From Actinomadura sp. GC306 (GTDB taxonomy: Bacteria > Actinomycetota > Actinomycetes > Streptosporangiales > Streptosporangiaceae): 55,900 bases of DNA. The stretch covers positions 1 through 55,900 of the forward strand of contig NZ_SMKM01000009.1 in assembly GCF_004348665.1 (NCBI RefSeq), read 5' to 3'. Under the pieces are notes generated by a model. That model searched no databases, was not told where the DNA came from, and saw only the letters and a program-made list of their open reading frames with translations. This document shows, piece after piece, positions 1 through 6,887 of this stretch. A program made the position numbers and the translations under genes. Each line of letters starts with the position of its first letter. Within the stretch, counting starts at the first letter, position 1.

Positions 1-44
1 CGACAGTCGGGCCCGACGAATGACCGCCGCAGAAAACGAAGAGT

Positions 45-71
45 CGGTTGGGTCGCGGAGCGACCCAACCG
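45..71. terminator. Perfect 12-bp stem-loop
   Basis: Arms CGGTTGGGTCGC and GCGACCCAACCG enclose a GGA loop. This perfect hairpin lies upstream of the Gabija genes and most likely ends transcription from a gene left of the window. There is no strong T tract on either side, which is common for actinobacterial terminators. Confidence 0.6.
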
Positions 72-230
72 CCCCGGTGAAAGATCGAGGCTAGGGTTCC
101 CCCTCGTCGATGACGAGGTCCGACCGTCTTCCTCCACCTGGTCCGCGCTGGACCGGCCGCACTATGACAACTCGCAAGGCGCCGGAGCCCTGCCTTGAAT
201 CATGCGGTTCTCGCCGTAAAGGACCTCAAG
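72..230. other. Gap upstream of gajA
   Basis: No convincing gene is seen in this stretch. A TAGGGT hexamer at 92-97 could be a -10 box for the rightward gajAB operon, and an AAAGGA Shine-Dalgarno sequence at 218-223 sits 7 nt before the gajA ATG. Short open frames here have no family resemblance. Confidence 0.4.
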
Positions 231-1985
231 ATGCGGGCTCGCGAGATACCCTTGCTGGCCATGCGCATCAGTCGACTCACTGTCCAAAATCTCCGAAATC
301 TGGCCAATATTGACCTCCAGCTCGATGCGGGTGCAGTAATTGTTGGAGAGAACCGCTCCGGCAAGAGTAACCTGCTCCATGCTCTCCGCTTGGTGCTCGA
401 CCCGACCATGCCCAATAGTGACCGTCGCCTGCGTCGAGAAGATTTCTGGGACGGACTAGGGAAGGGCGCCGATGACTACGATCCGCAAGCGTCCGGGGAA
501 ATTATCACTATCTCGGTCGAGATTACCGACTTCGAGGATGAGCCCACAGCGCTGATCGCGCTCAAGGGTGCCCTGCTAGAGACCGACCCTATCCGTGCTC
601 GCCTTACCTTCCGTTGGGGCCCGGCAGATACCGGGGACGAGGGCGCTCAGGCGCCGTACCGCTGGTCGATCGTTGGTGGTGAGAGCGAGGCGCATGTCGG
701 GGGAGATGTTCGTGAATACCTCTTCATCGCCTACCTGCATGCGCTCCGCGATGTTCAGTCAGACATTCGCAACTGGAGGCGCTCACCACTCCGGAGACTC
801 CTGGAAACAGCGGCGGCAGCGGCACCGCAGGAGGCGCTCGGCGGCGTTGAGCAGGCCATGGCTGAGGCAAACGCCCAGTTGAATCAACTGGACGTGATCG
901 AGCAACTCGGTACCAGCATCAGTGCGCGGACTCTTGACATGGTGGGCGACCAACATGCCCTTGAAACGAGCCTAGCCGCAGCACCTCCGGATCCCGTTCG
1001 TCTCATCCGAGGGATGAAGCTTTTCGTGGACGGACCCGCGCAGCGTGATCTAGGCAGCGCAAGTCTCGGCACGCTGAACGTGCTGTACTTGGCTCTGCTG
1101 GAGCTTGGGCTCGATCAGCAACTCCTGGAGAACGAGATCGCTCACGCCGTGATTGCTGTCGACGAGCCGGAAGCCCATCTGCACCCTCATCTGCAGCGCC
1201 TCGTCTTCCGCCGGCTGCTCAACGAAACGCCGCGTACCAGCACAAAGATCGTGACGACTCAGTCGCCGTACATCGCGAGCGTCGCGCCGCCACGGAGCCT
1301 TATCGTCTTGCGTACTAACGGTGACCAAACCGTTGCCGCCGCAGCTTCCGATGCCTCGCTGACAGAGCCCGAGTGGGATGACATCGGCCGCTACCTTGAT
1401 GCGACACGGGCCGAGTTGGTTTTCGCGCGGAGGGTCCTGTTCGTCGAAGGCTATGCCGAGCAAGTCATGGTGCCGGCTCTCGCCCGCGGCCTCGACTTGG
1501 AGCTCGACAAGCTCGGAGTCACGGTCTGCGCGATCCACGGCACGCACTTCTCCACGTACGTGCGGTTCGCAGCAGCACTCGGTATTCCCTGGGCAGTTGT
1601 CACCGATGGCGATCCAGGCGACGACAAGGACGCCGACAACCCGCTGGCGGGTCAGGTTCGGGCGACCAGGCTGGTGGAGAGACTCGGTGCCGCGGGCTCG
1701 CCCGAACAGCACGGCATCTTCTGCGGCACAACCACGTTTGAGTACGACCTCTTCCAGGCTTCCGCTGAGAATCAGGCGACCTGTCGCAGTGTGCTCGCCG
1801 AGCTCGTCACGCCCAGGCAGCAGGAGGTGGTCGAAACCTGGCAGCACACCATGCCAGACTGCGCCGAGTTCTTGAAGATGATCGAGCGTGCGGGTGGTAA
1901 GGGCCGCTTTGCGCAGCGGCTCGCGCGGCGCGAGCTCACCGCGCCAGACTACGTCGCGGCCGCACTGCAGTACTTGAAGGCCTGA
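231..1985 (+). CDS. gajA: Gabija-type GajA: OLD-family ATPase/TOPRIM nuclease
   Basis: This 584-residue protein has the OLD-family architecture of an ABC-type ATPase followed by a TOPRIM nuclease domain. Walker A is GENRSGKS at about residues 39-46, and an ABC-signature-like SASLGTLN precedes the Walker B segment VIAVDEPEAH (acidic pair about 311-312). A TTQSPYIA segment follows. The TOPRIM part shows VLFVEGYAE (Glu about 406) and VVTDGDPGD (Asp about 459 and 461), the expected metal ligands. Known GajA proteins are similar in length and nick DNA in a nucleotide-regulated way as phage defence. The ATG at 231 was chosen because AAAGGA lies 7 nt upstream; starts at 195 (TTG) and 261 (ATG, no Shine-Dalgarno) are possible. 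The stop overlaps the helicase ATG by one base, so the pair is co-translated. A stand-alone class 2 OLD role outside Gabija is the main alternative. Confidence 0.82.
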   Translation: MRAREIPLLAMRISRLTVQNLRNLANIDLQLDAGAVIVGENRSGKSNLLHALRLVLDPTMPNSDRRLRREDFWDGLGKGADDYDPQASGEIITISVEITDFEDEPTALIALKGALLETDPIRARLTFRWGPADTGDEGAQAPYRWSIVGGESEAHVGGDVREYLFIAYLHALRDVQSDIRNWRRSPLRRLLETAAAAAPQEALGGVEQAMAEANAQLNQLDVIEQLGTSISARTLDMVGDQHALETSLAAAPPDPVRLIRGMKLFVDGPAQRDLGSASLGTLNVLYLALLELGLDQQLLENEIAHAVIAVDEPEAHLHPHLQRLVFRRLLNETPRTSTKIVTTQSPYIASVAPPRSLIVLRTNGDQTVAAAASDASLTEPEWDDIGRYLDATRAELVFARRVLFVEGYAEQVMVPALARGLDLELDKLGVTVCAIHGTHFSTYVRFAAALGIPWAVVTDGDPGDDKDADNPLAGQVRATRLVERLGAAGSPEQHGIFCGTTTFEYDLFQASAENQATCRSVLAELVTPRQQEVVETWQHTMPDCAEFLKMIERAGGKGRFAQRLARRELTAPDYVAAALQYLKA

Positions 1986-3754
1986 TGAGCAAACTCACGG
2001 AATCAATCGCTGACCTGAAAGCGAATGCCGGACAGTGGCAGGCGTTCCGAACCGAGGGTCACTGTGTTGTCCTCGCACCTCCCGGCAGCGGCAAGACCAA
2101 ACTGCTGACTACGCGTGTTGCCTATGACCTCGCGAATCGCATACCGCGTCCGCAGGGAGCTGCCTGCATCACGCTCACCAACCCCGCAGCTGATCAATTG
2201 CGTGAACGCATCACCGACCTGGGGGTCGTATCTCGTTCGACGCTCTTTGTCGGGACCGTGCACGGGTTTGCTTTCAGGCGCATCATCACCCCGTTCGCTC
2301 GCGCTGCCGGGAGATCCGACGCCGCAGATCTCCAAGTCGCGGACCCCAGGCTCGCACGCAGCTTGCTGGATCAGATCGTTAATCGCAATTTCGAAAGGTA
2401 CGAGAAGCGCGAGCGGAGGCTGGCGAAGTCCACGATCGAGCACAACCGTAAGCAGCTAGCAACTGATCAACAATGGTTGCGATCTGAGCAGAGGATAGTC
2501 CAGGCAGGACGCCAGTACGAGCAAGAGCTGCGCCAGCGTGGCCTTATGGATTTCGACGACATTGTGCGCTTCGCAGTGGAGCTCGTCGAGGGCGATGAGA
2601 CCGTGCGAAAAGCACTGGTCGCTTGCTACCCGCACCTCTACGTCGACGAGTACCAAGACCTTGCGCCAGGACTTGACCGACTCGTACGTGCGCTGTGCTT
2701 CGACTACCGAACGCCCGTCGACTTGTTCGCCGTGGGGGACCCGGACCAAGCCATCTTTGGTTTCACCGGCACCCGGCCCGAGCTCCTACTCGAACTCGCA
2801 GCGCGGCCCGGCGTCACGCGAGTGTCGCTCACCGTGAACTATCGGTGCGGCATCGAGATCATTCGCTGTGCCAACCGCCTACTCGCCGACCCTGATCGGG
2901 AGATTACTGGCCAACGATCCGGAGGCCGTGTCGAAGCACACCACGAGCCGGGGGGCTTCTCCTCCCAGGCCAATGCTGCGGCACAAATTATCCGCACTGC
3001 TATGGCTTCCGGAACTCCACTGCACGAGGTGGTGGTCCTCTGCGCTACTAACACAGACTGCGAATCCGCGGCTGCGGGGCTCCGCGCGCAGAGTCTCCCC
3101 GTGTATGTCCGCGGTTCGGAGTATGACCGCACCCCAGCCACGCAACTCATCGAAGGTCTGGCTGCTTGGACCACCCTGGGGCGAGAACGCAGCGGTCACC
3201 GCCTGAGCGATCTGCTCTACCGGTGGCGCGACGCTATGGGAGACCAATGGAGCAAACGAGGCGAAACGAAGCTTGTAGAGAAGATGCTAGAGCTGTGCAA
3301 GAAGGTGGATGCGCCGGCGACGCAGCTGATCGACGAGCTTGACCTCCTTGGACTCACCAGTGCGCTCGAGAAGGCGAAGCGGGGGGACGACGCGGCCTCC
3401 ATTACGGACATGATGGCGGCACTCACGAACGGCAGCCTCAGAGGTCACACAATCACCGAGCTTGGCGAGCGGGCCCGCAATGCAGACCGAATCGAAGTCA
3501 CCACAATGACATCAGGTAAGGGGCTAGAGTTCGACGTTGTCATCATCCTCGGCGCCGAAGATGGCGTTATCCCATTCTTTGCCTCAACTGAGGGCTCCAA
3601 AGAAATGAGCGAAGATCGCCGGAAGTTCTACGTTTCGATTACGCGAGCTCGGGAATCTGTCGATATCTTTTACTCCGGTTTTACGGTTACGCAGTACGGC
3701 GCAAGACATAATCCGCCGAGCAGGTTTATCAGGCAACTTGGGATCAGCACCTAG
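1985..3754 (+). CDS. gajB: Gabija-type GajB: UvrD/Rep-like superfamily 1 helicase
   Basis: This 589-residue protein carries the superfamily 1A helicase motifs in order: Walker A APPGSGKT at about 31-38, motif II VDEYQD at about 220-225, motif III AVGDPDQAIFGF, motif IV VNYRCG, motif V TSGKGLEFDVVI, and motif VI VSITRARE near 549-556. It is shorter than housekeeping UvrD/PcrA (over 700 residues), in line with the compact GajB helicases. Its ATG overlaps the gajA stop codon (TGATG), with GAAGG about 5 nt upstream, so it is translationally coupled to the OLD nuclease. In Gabija, GajB assembles with GajA and responds to DNA ends or single strands made during infection; that role is inferred here from family and pairing. 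Base composition is lower in GC than the genes after 9 kb. Confidence 0.82.
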   Translation: MSKLTESIADLKANAGQWQAFRTEGHCVVLAPPGSGKTKLLTTRVAYDLANRIPRPQGAACITLTNPAADQLRERITDLGVVSRSTLFVGTVHGFAFRRIITPFARAAGRSDAADLQVADPRLARSLLDQIVNRNFERYEKRERRLAKSTIEHNRKQLATDQQWLRSEQRIVQAGRQYEQELRQRGLMDFDDIVRFAVELVEGDETVRKALVACYPHLYVDEYQDLAPGLDRLVRALCFDYRTPVDLFAVGDPDQAIFGFTGTRPELLLELAARPGVTRVSLTVNYRCGIEIIRCANRLLADPDREITGQRSGGRVEAHHEPGGFSSQANAAAQIIRTAMASGTPLHEVVVLCATNTDCESAAAGLRAQSLPVYVRGSEYDRTPATQLIEGLAAWTTLGRERSGHRLSDLLYRWRDAMGDQWSKRGETKLVEKMLELCKKVDAPATQLIDELDLLGLTSALEKAKRGDDAASITDMMAALTNGSLRGHTITELGERARNADRIEVTTMTSGKGLEFDVVIILGAEDGVIPFFASTEGSKEMSEDRRKFYVSITRARESVDIFYSGFTVTQYGARHNPPSRFIRQLGIST

Positions 3755-4271
3755 CCGAGCAGTTCGCTTTGGAAGTCGACCGTAGCGCCTCTGTCCATGG
3801 TTTAAAGGCTGGGTAATGGCAGCCGCGTAGAGGGCGTTGGTCCAGGCGCTCGGGCCGTCCTCTCTTGTGGGTACCCACGCTGGTCGTGCGGCTCTCTCAT
3901 GGCCATGAGCGGGCGTTGCCGTATTGATCAGGCTGACTTGCTGGGCGCAGAGCCGCCTTACATTCCGCGGAGAGCGGGAAGCCTGGCGGTGTCTGCGAAC
4001 CAGGGAAGTGACCTGGGTGGCTAACCGTCCCGAGATGGGAGGTCTCCCGGCGCGCCCTGTCTGATTCCTCGCTAGGGGCTGCCGCACGAGCTCGCTTCTT
4101 CGAAGCGAGTACTCACCCAGGATAATGGGAGGCCAGCGGTTGGAAGGTCAGCGGTGCGTTCTCGCGTAGAGAGGGACAGGCTGCAAGGGGCCGAGGAGGT
4201 GGGGCGAGCACGAGTGGCAGGCGCCCCCCTGGGGCGGGGACGCAACTCGTCGCTGCTTGGTGGGTCGGGGG
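3755..4271. other. Intergenic gap between convergent genes
   Basis: This 517-bp stretch separates the rightward gajB from the leftward DUF397 gene. I see no supported gene; the open frame at 3584-4087 on the minus strand overlaps gajB and has arginine/proline-rich composition typical of noise. The only clear structure is the hairpin at 4091-4109. Confidence 0.5.
4091..4109. terminator. Hairpin between convergent genes
   Basis: Arms CTCGCTTC and GAAGCGAG enclose TTC. Its position between converging transcripts of gajB and the DUF397 operon suggests a bidirectional terminator, although neither flank has a T run. Confidence 0.45.
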
Positions 4272-4496
4272 CTAGCTGTACCCGGCCGTCACGTTGGTGA
4301 CAGACGGCTGGTGGGTGGCGGCGGACTGGACGGCGTTGCGTAGGGCTGCGCGGGTCAGTAGGAGGACGGGGCCGGCCGGGTCTTTGCTGTCCCGCACCGC
4401 GACCAGCGCATCGGCCGCGTCTGCCAGTTCGACGCAGTTGCCTCCGCTTGAGGTGCTGCGGCTGCTTCGGCGCCAGGCAACGTTGCTCAGGTCCAT
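4272..4496 (-). CDS. DUF397 domain protein
   Basis: This 74-residue protein matches the actinobacterial DUF397 family: it opens with WRRSSRSTSSGGNCVELA and continues to VAVRDSKDPAGPVLLLTRAA, the two conserved blocks of that family. DUF397 proteins are almost always encoded beside an XRE-type regulator and often beside a histidine-kinase-like ATPase, as here. BldB of Streptomyces belongs to this wider group, so a developmental or partner-switching role is plausible but not shown. Its start codon lies inside the end of the upstream regulator (10-bp overlap), so the two are one transcription unit. A GGAAGG sequence about 10 nt upstream may serve as ribosome binding site. Confidence 0.85.
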   Translation of the reverse strand: MDLSNVAWRRSSRSTSSGGNCVELADAADALVAVRDSKDPAGPVLLLTRAALRNAVQSAATHQPSVTNVTAGYS

Positions 4497-5296
4497 TTCT
4501 CTATTGCCTTCCTAATGACTTCGCGCGAGGCATCTTCGGTGAGTGCTCGTGCACGAAGCTCGATCAGAGTTCGTGCCAGAGTGGACAGGTCTGCTGGGTT
4601 GTCCGTTGCGATGCCGCGGATGGCTGTCTCGACGTAGGCAACCTCGCTGCGGTCCTCCATCGTTGCAATCATGAAGTCACCTGAGTTGCCGGTGTGCTCA
4701 CCGCTTGCCAAGACTACTTGGATCGTGATGTTCGGCAACATGCCCATGGTGAGCAGGTGCTCCAGCTGCTCCTTCATCGTCTCGGCGGAGCCGACTTGCC
4801 GGTAAAGGGCATGCTCGTCGAGCAGCAGCACAAAGAGCGTCGGGGGAGTTCCATCGTCCCTGGTGAGGATGGACTGGCGCCGCAGGCGGAGGTCTATCGC
4901 TTCCTGGTTGCCCTTCAGTAGGACCGACATGTACGCCGGGGTCTGCAGCAGCCCGGGGATCACGCCGTGCTCCCAGCAGACCAGCATTACCGCATCGCCC
5001 TCTATCTGTGGCCAGTCGAACCAGACGGGCACAGGGTGACCGTCCTTGTTCAGGTCCTCCCACAGAGCGATCAGCGCTCCGCCTGCCTCCAGGTGGTCGT
5101 CCACGATCTCTACGAAGGGCCGTGTGGCGCGCTTCTTTCCCGCCTCGATACGGCTCACCTGCGCAGGGCTGACCTTTGTGAGATGAGCGATCGTCTCCTG
5201 CTTGATGCCCTTGGCCTCCCGCAGCCGGCGCATCTGCCGACCGAAGGCGATAAGCGCAGCTGACTCCCTGGGGCGCTGCCGTCGTACTGCCGCCAT
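4487..5296 (-). CDS. XRE-family regulator with DUF5753 domain
   Basis: This 269-residue protein has an N-terminal helix-turn-helix (about residues 15-65: LREAKGIKQETIAHLTKVSP...QVSRIEAGKK), followed by the DUF5753 ligand-binding-like domain, recognisable from GVIPGLLQTPAYM and R-rich RRQSILTR, and ending with AYVETAIRG and DLSTLARTLIEL. Such regulators come with a DUF397 partner and usually act on their own operon. I placed the start at ATG 5296, preceded by a purine-rich GAGAGGGGAA; a TTG eight codons upstream is also open. The divergent ATPase gene at 5437 leaves a 140-bp shared promoter region, so this protein may control both directions. That regulatory link is inference. Confidence 0.85.
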   Translation of the reverse strand: MAAVRRQRPRESAALIAFGRQMRRLREAKGIKQETIAHLTKVSPAQVSRIEAGKKRATRPFVEIVDDHLEAGGALIALWEDLNKDGHPVPVWFDWPQIEGDAVMLVCWEHGVIPGLLQTPAYMSVLLKGNQEAIDLRLRRQSILTRDDGTPPTLFVLLLDEHALYRQVGSAETMKEQLEHLLTMGMLPNITIQVVLASGEHTGNSGDFMIATMEDRSEVAYVETAIRGIATDNPADLSTLARTLIELRARALTEDASREVIRKAIEKWT

Positions 5297-5436
5297 GATC
5301 GCTTTTTCCCCTCTCGGCAACTTACTGCCTGATGCGCCTCCTTACCGCTCAACGCCACTTGAGGGCGGCAAGACGAACGGTAGCCCAGATAGTGGCTCAA
5401 TGTGTGCTGTACGCCACACACGGTGAGGAGAGGTCG

Positions 5437-5832
5437 ATGGGCTGCGCAGCGGAGAACGAGATGGTGGTGAAGCAGGACCTCAAGGCGGTCGCGGAGGTGC
5501 GGCGTTTCGTGCGGCTGGTCGCCGGTCAGTGGGGCATGGACGACTTCGTCCCGTGCCTGGTGGCGAGCGAGCTGGTCACCAACGCGCTGCAACACGCGGC
5601 GTCGGCGGCGGACGAGGAGGTGATCTTGCGGCTGAGTCGCACCGAGGACGACGCCCTATGGATGGAGGTCCAGGACGCCGGTTGCGACCTCCCGCACCTG
5701 CTGGCGGCCGATAAGTCCAGCGAGACGGGCCGTGGCTTGTTCATCGTCGACCAGTTCGCGCGCTGCTGGGGCATCCGTGCCTTGGCCGACAACGCCGGGA
5801 AGGTCGTCTTCGCGGTCATCGACCGCACGTGA
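5437..5832 (+). CDS. ATP-binding protein, RsbW-like anti-sigma HATPase
   Basis: This 131-residue protein is a stand-alone GHKL ATPase of the anti-sigma regulatory type. The N-box reads CLVASELVTNALQHA, the G1-like box is VQDAGCDLP, and GRGLFIVDQFARCWGI forms the second glycine box. There is no histidine phosphoacceptor or sensor domain, so it is not a sensor kinase. In actinomycetes such small ATPases are typical neighbours of XRE-DUF5753/DUF397 pairs and may act as serine kinases or sequestering factors in partner switching. The ATG at 5437 is preceded by GAGGAG at 5425-5430, 6 nt upstream; a longer frame from 5332 lacks such support. It is divergent from the XRE gene. Confidence 0.82.
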   Translation: MGCAAENEMVVKQDLKAVAEVRRFVRLVAGQWGMDDFVPCLVASELVTNALQHAASAADEEVILRLSRTEDDALWMEVQDAGCDLPHLLAADKSSETGRGLFIVDQFARCWGIRALADNAGKVVFAVIDRT

Positions 5833-5893
5833 AAGATCACGGAGGGGCGTCCCCGCTCTGCCGCCGGCTGCCTGACCCTGCCCTGCCGAGGGC

Positions 5894-5918
5894 TGTAACG
5901 CTTCTGAGTCGAGTTACA
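5894..5918. promoter_or_regulatory. Spaced palindrome TGTAAC-N13-GTTACA
   Basis: Two 6-bp inverted arms are separated by 13 bases, 62 bp after the ATPase stop codon. The geometry suits a dimeric DNA-binding protein, but no matching regulator can be named. Confidence 0.3.
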
Positions 5919-6352
5919 TCGGTGACCCCGAGGGGAAGACGCAGCGGTTCTGTTGCCGTCTGCGAGCAGTTTCAGCGGGGGCGGGCACTCTCGGTGGGCT
6001 CGCGCCGACCGGAATGCGTGAACCGGAAAGCTCCGAAGTGCTCCTGCAACCTGCGCCGGGCCTCTGCGGTCAGCATTGCTGATGCTTTTGAGCTACAGCA
6101 CGCCACGCCGATGCTTAAAGTGGCGGGCGGGTGTGGGATGGGAGAGGGTGGACGCAGACGGTTGAACCGTCTGGTGACGCGCTCTGCAAGCCTGGACTGA
6201 GAGGAACCCTGCACGGTCCCAGCGGGTGCTAGGTCTCGGGTAAGCCGGGGCGACAGCCTCTCTTAATACAGCCCGGTAGCGAGTCGAACCCGAAGGTCTC
6301 GCCGGTTCCGCTGACGCGGGGCAAGAAATGGAAAACGCAAGCGTTATCGGCT

Positions 6353-6400
6353 GGGACCGGGCGCGGTCCCCAGCGGGGGGACGGGATCGGGCGCGATCCC
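6353..6400. repeat. Two tandem hairpins with a compensatory base change
   Basis: Hairpin 1 (6353-6370) has arms GGGACCG and CGGTCCC; hairpin 2 (6383-6400) has arms GGGATCG and CGATCCC. Both share the loop GGCG and start exactly 30 bp apart. The only difference between them, C to T in one arm, is balanced by G to A in the other, so the pairing is kept. They end 5 nt before the mobC Shine-Dalgarno sequence. Likely roles are an operator for MobC, a relaxosome binding site, or a structured RNA leader. Confidence 0.7.
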
Positions 6401-6414
6401 GGGTCAGGAGGCTG

Positions 6415-6837
6415 ATGGTCGAAGAGGGCAGTGCCGAGTCCGCGTCGAGCATGGCGAAGCGGCGCAACCGCCGGACTCGTAGCGAGTCGAAGCGGAGGCG
6501 TGTGTTGTACATCCTGCTCTCTGATGATGAGCATGCGGCGGTGTCGAGGGCGGCGGAGCGGGAGCACCTGGCGACTGCGGCGTGGGCGGCACTGACGCTG
6601 CTGGCCGCGGCGGACGGGACGACGCGAGCAGAGCACACCCAGGTGCGTGAGGTACTGCAGGCCGTCATGCAGGCGCGTGGTCAGGCGCAGCGGATCGGCG
6701 TCAATCTCAACCAGGCGGTCACCGCACTGAACTCGGGAGAGGTGTCGTCGACGATCCAGTGGTACGCCCACGCCGCAGCACGGACGGTCCGCAAGCTGGA
6801 CGCTCTGGCCGACGAGCTGCGAAGGCGGCTGCCATGA
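6415..6837 (+). CDS. MobC-like relaxosome accessory protein
   Basis: This 140-residue basic protein resembles plasmid MobC mobilization proteins: a ribbon-helix-helix-like start (KRRRVLYILLSDDEHAAVSRAA) and the characteristic block QRIGVNLNQAVTALNSG about 40 residues from the end. MobC proteins bind the origin of transfer and help the relaxase nick DNA. The ATG at 6415 has AGGAGG only 3 nt upstream; the frame is open back to 6328, but that would place the covarying hairpins inside the coding sequence, and a start at 6451 is also possible. Its stop codon overlaps the ATG of a 17-codon ORF (ATGA), which leads directly into the relaxase, so the three are translationally linked. Confidence 0.75.
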   Translation: MVEEGSAESASSMAKRRNRRTRSESKRRRVLYILLSDDEHAAVSRAAEREHLATAAWAALTLLAAADGTTRAEHTQVREVLQAVMQARGQAQRIGVNLNQAVTALNSGEVSSTIQWYAHAAARTVRKLDALADELRRRLP

Positions 6838-6887
6838 CAGCGCCCACCACCGCCCTGAAACTCACGGTACCGAGCATCCCAGGGTGA
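6834..6887 (+). CDS. 17-codon bridging ORF between mobC and relaxase
   Basis: This mini-ORF encodes MTAPTTALKLTVPSIPG. Its ATG overlaps the mobC stop (ATGA at 6834-6837) and its TGA overlaps the relaxase GTG (GTGA at 6884-6887). It therefore fills the whole 46-bp gap with no unread base. No ribosome binding site precedes the relaxase in the usual place, so reading this ORF may deliver terminating ribosomes to the relaxase start. Whether the peptide itself has a function cannot be told. Confidence 0.6.
   Translation: MTAPTTALKLTVPSIPG

Larger units (their letters stand above)
5833..6414. other. Accessory intergenic region with palindromes
   Basis: About 580 bp without a supported gene lies between the ATPase gene and mobC. 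It holds a spaced palindrome (TGTAAC at 5894-5899, GTTACA at 5913-5918), a hairpin at 6155-6173 (CAGACGGT, loop TGA, ACCGTCTG), a small palindrome AACGC-AA-GCGTT at 6334-6345, and the paired hairpins at 6353-6400. Clustered inverted repeats upstream of a relaxosome gene make this the best place in the window for an origin of transfer. Confidence 0.45.

Noticed and set aside
110..313. Small gene upstream of and overlapping gajA
   Set aside because: No ribosome binding site, no homology, and it would run into the conserved GajA N-terminus in another frame.
3584..4087. Possible 167-codon gene on the minus strand
   Set aside because: It overlaps the end of gajB, which carries helicase motifs, and shows no recognisable domain or codon bias.
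6220..6330. tRNA-like stretch (CGAGTCGAACCCGAAGG) as an attachment site
   Set aside because: It recalls a T-arm in reverse, but I cannot fold acceptor, D and anticodon arms around it.
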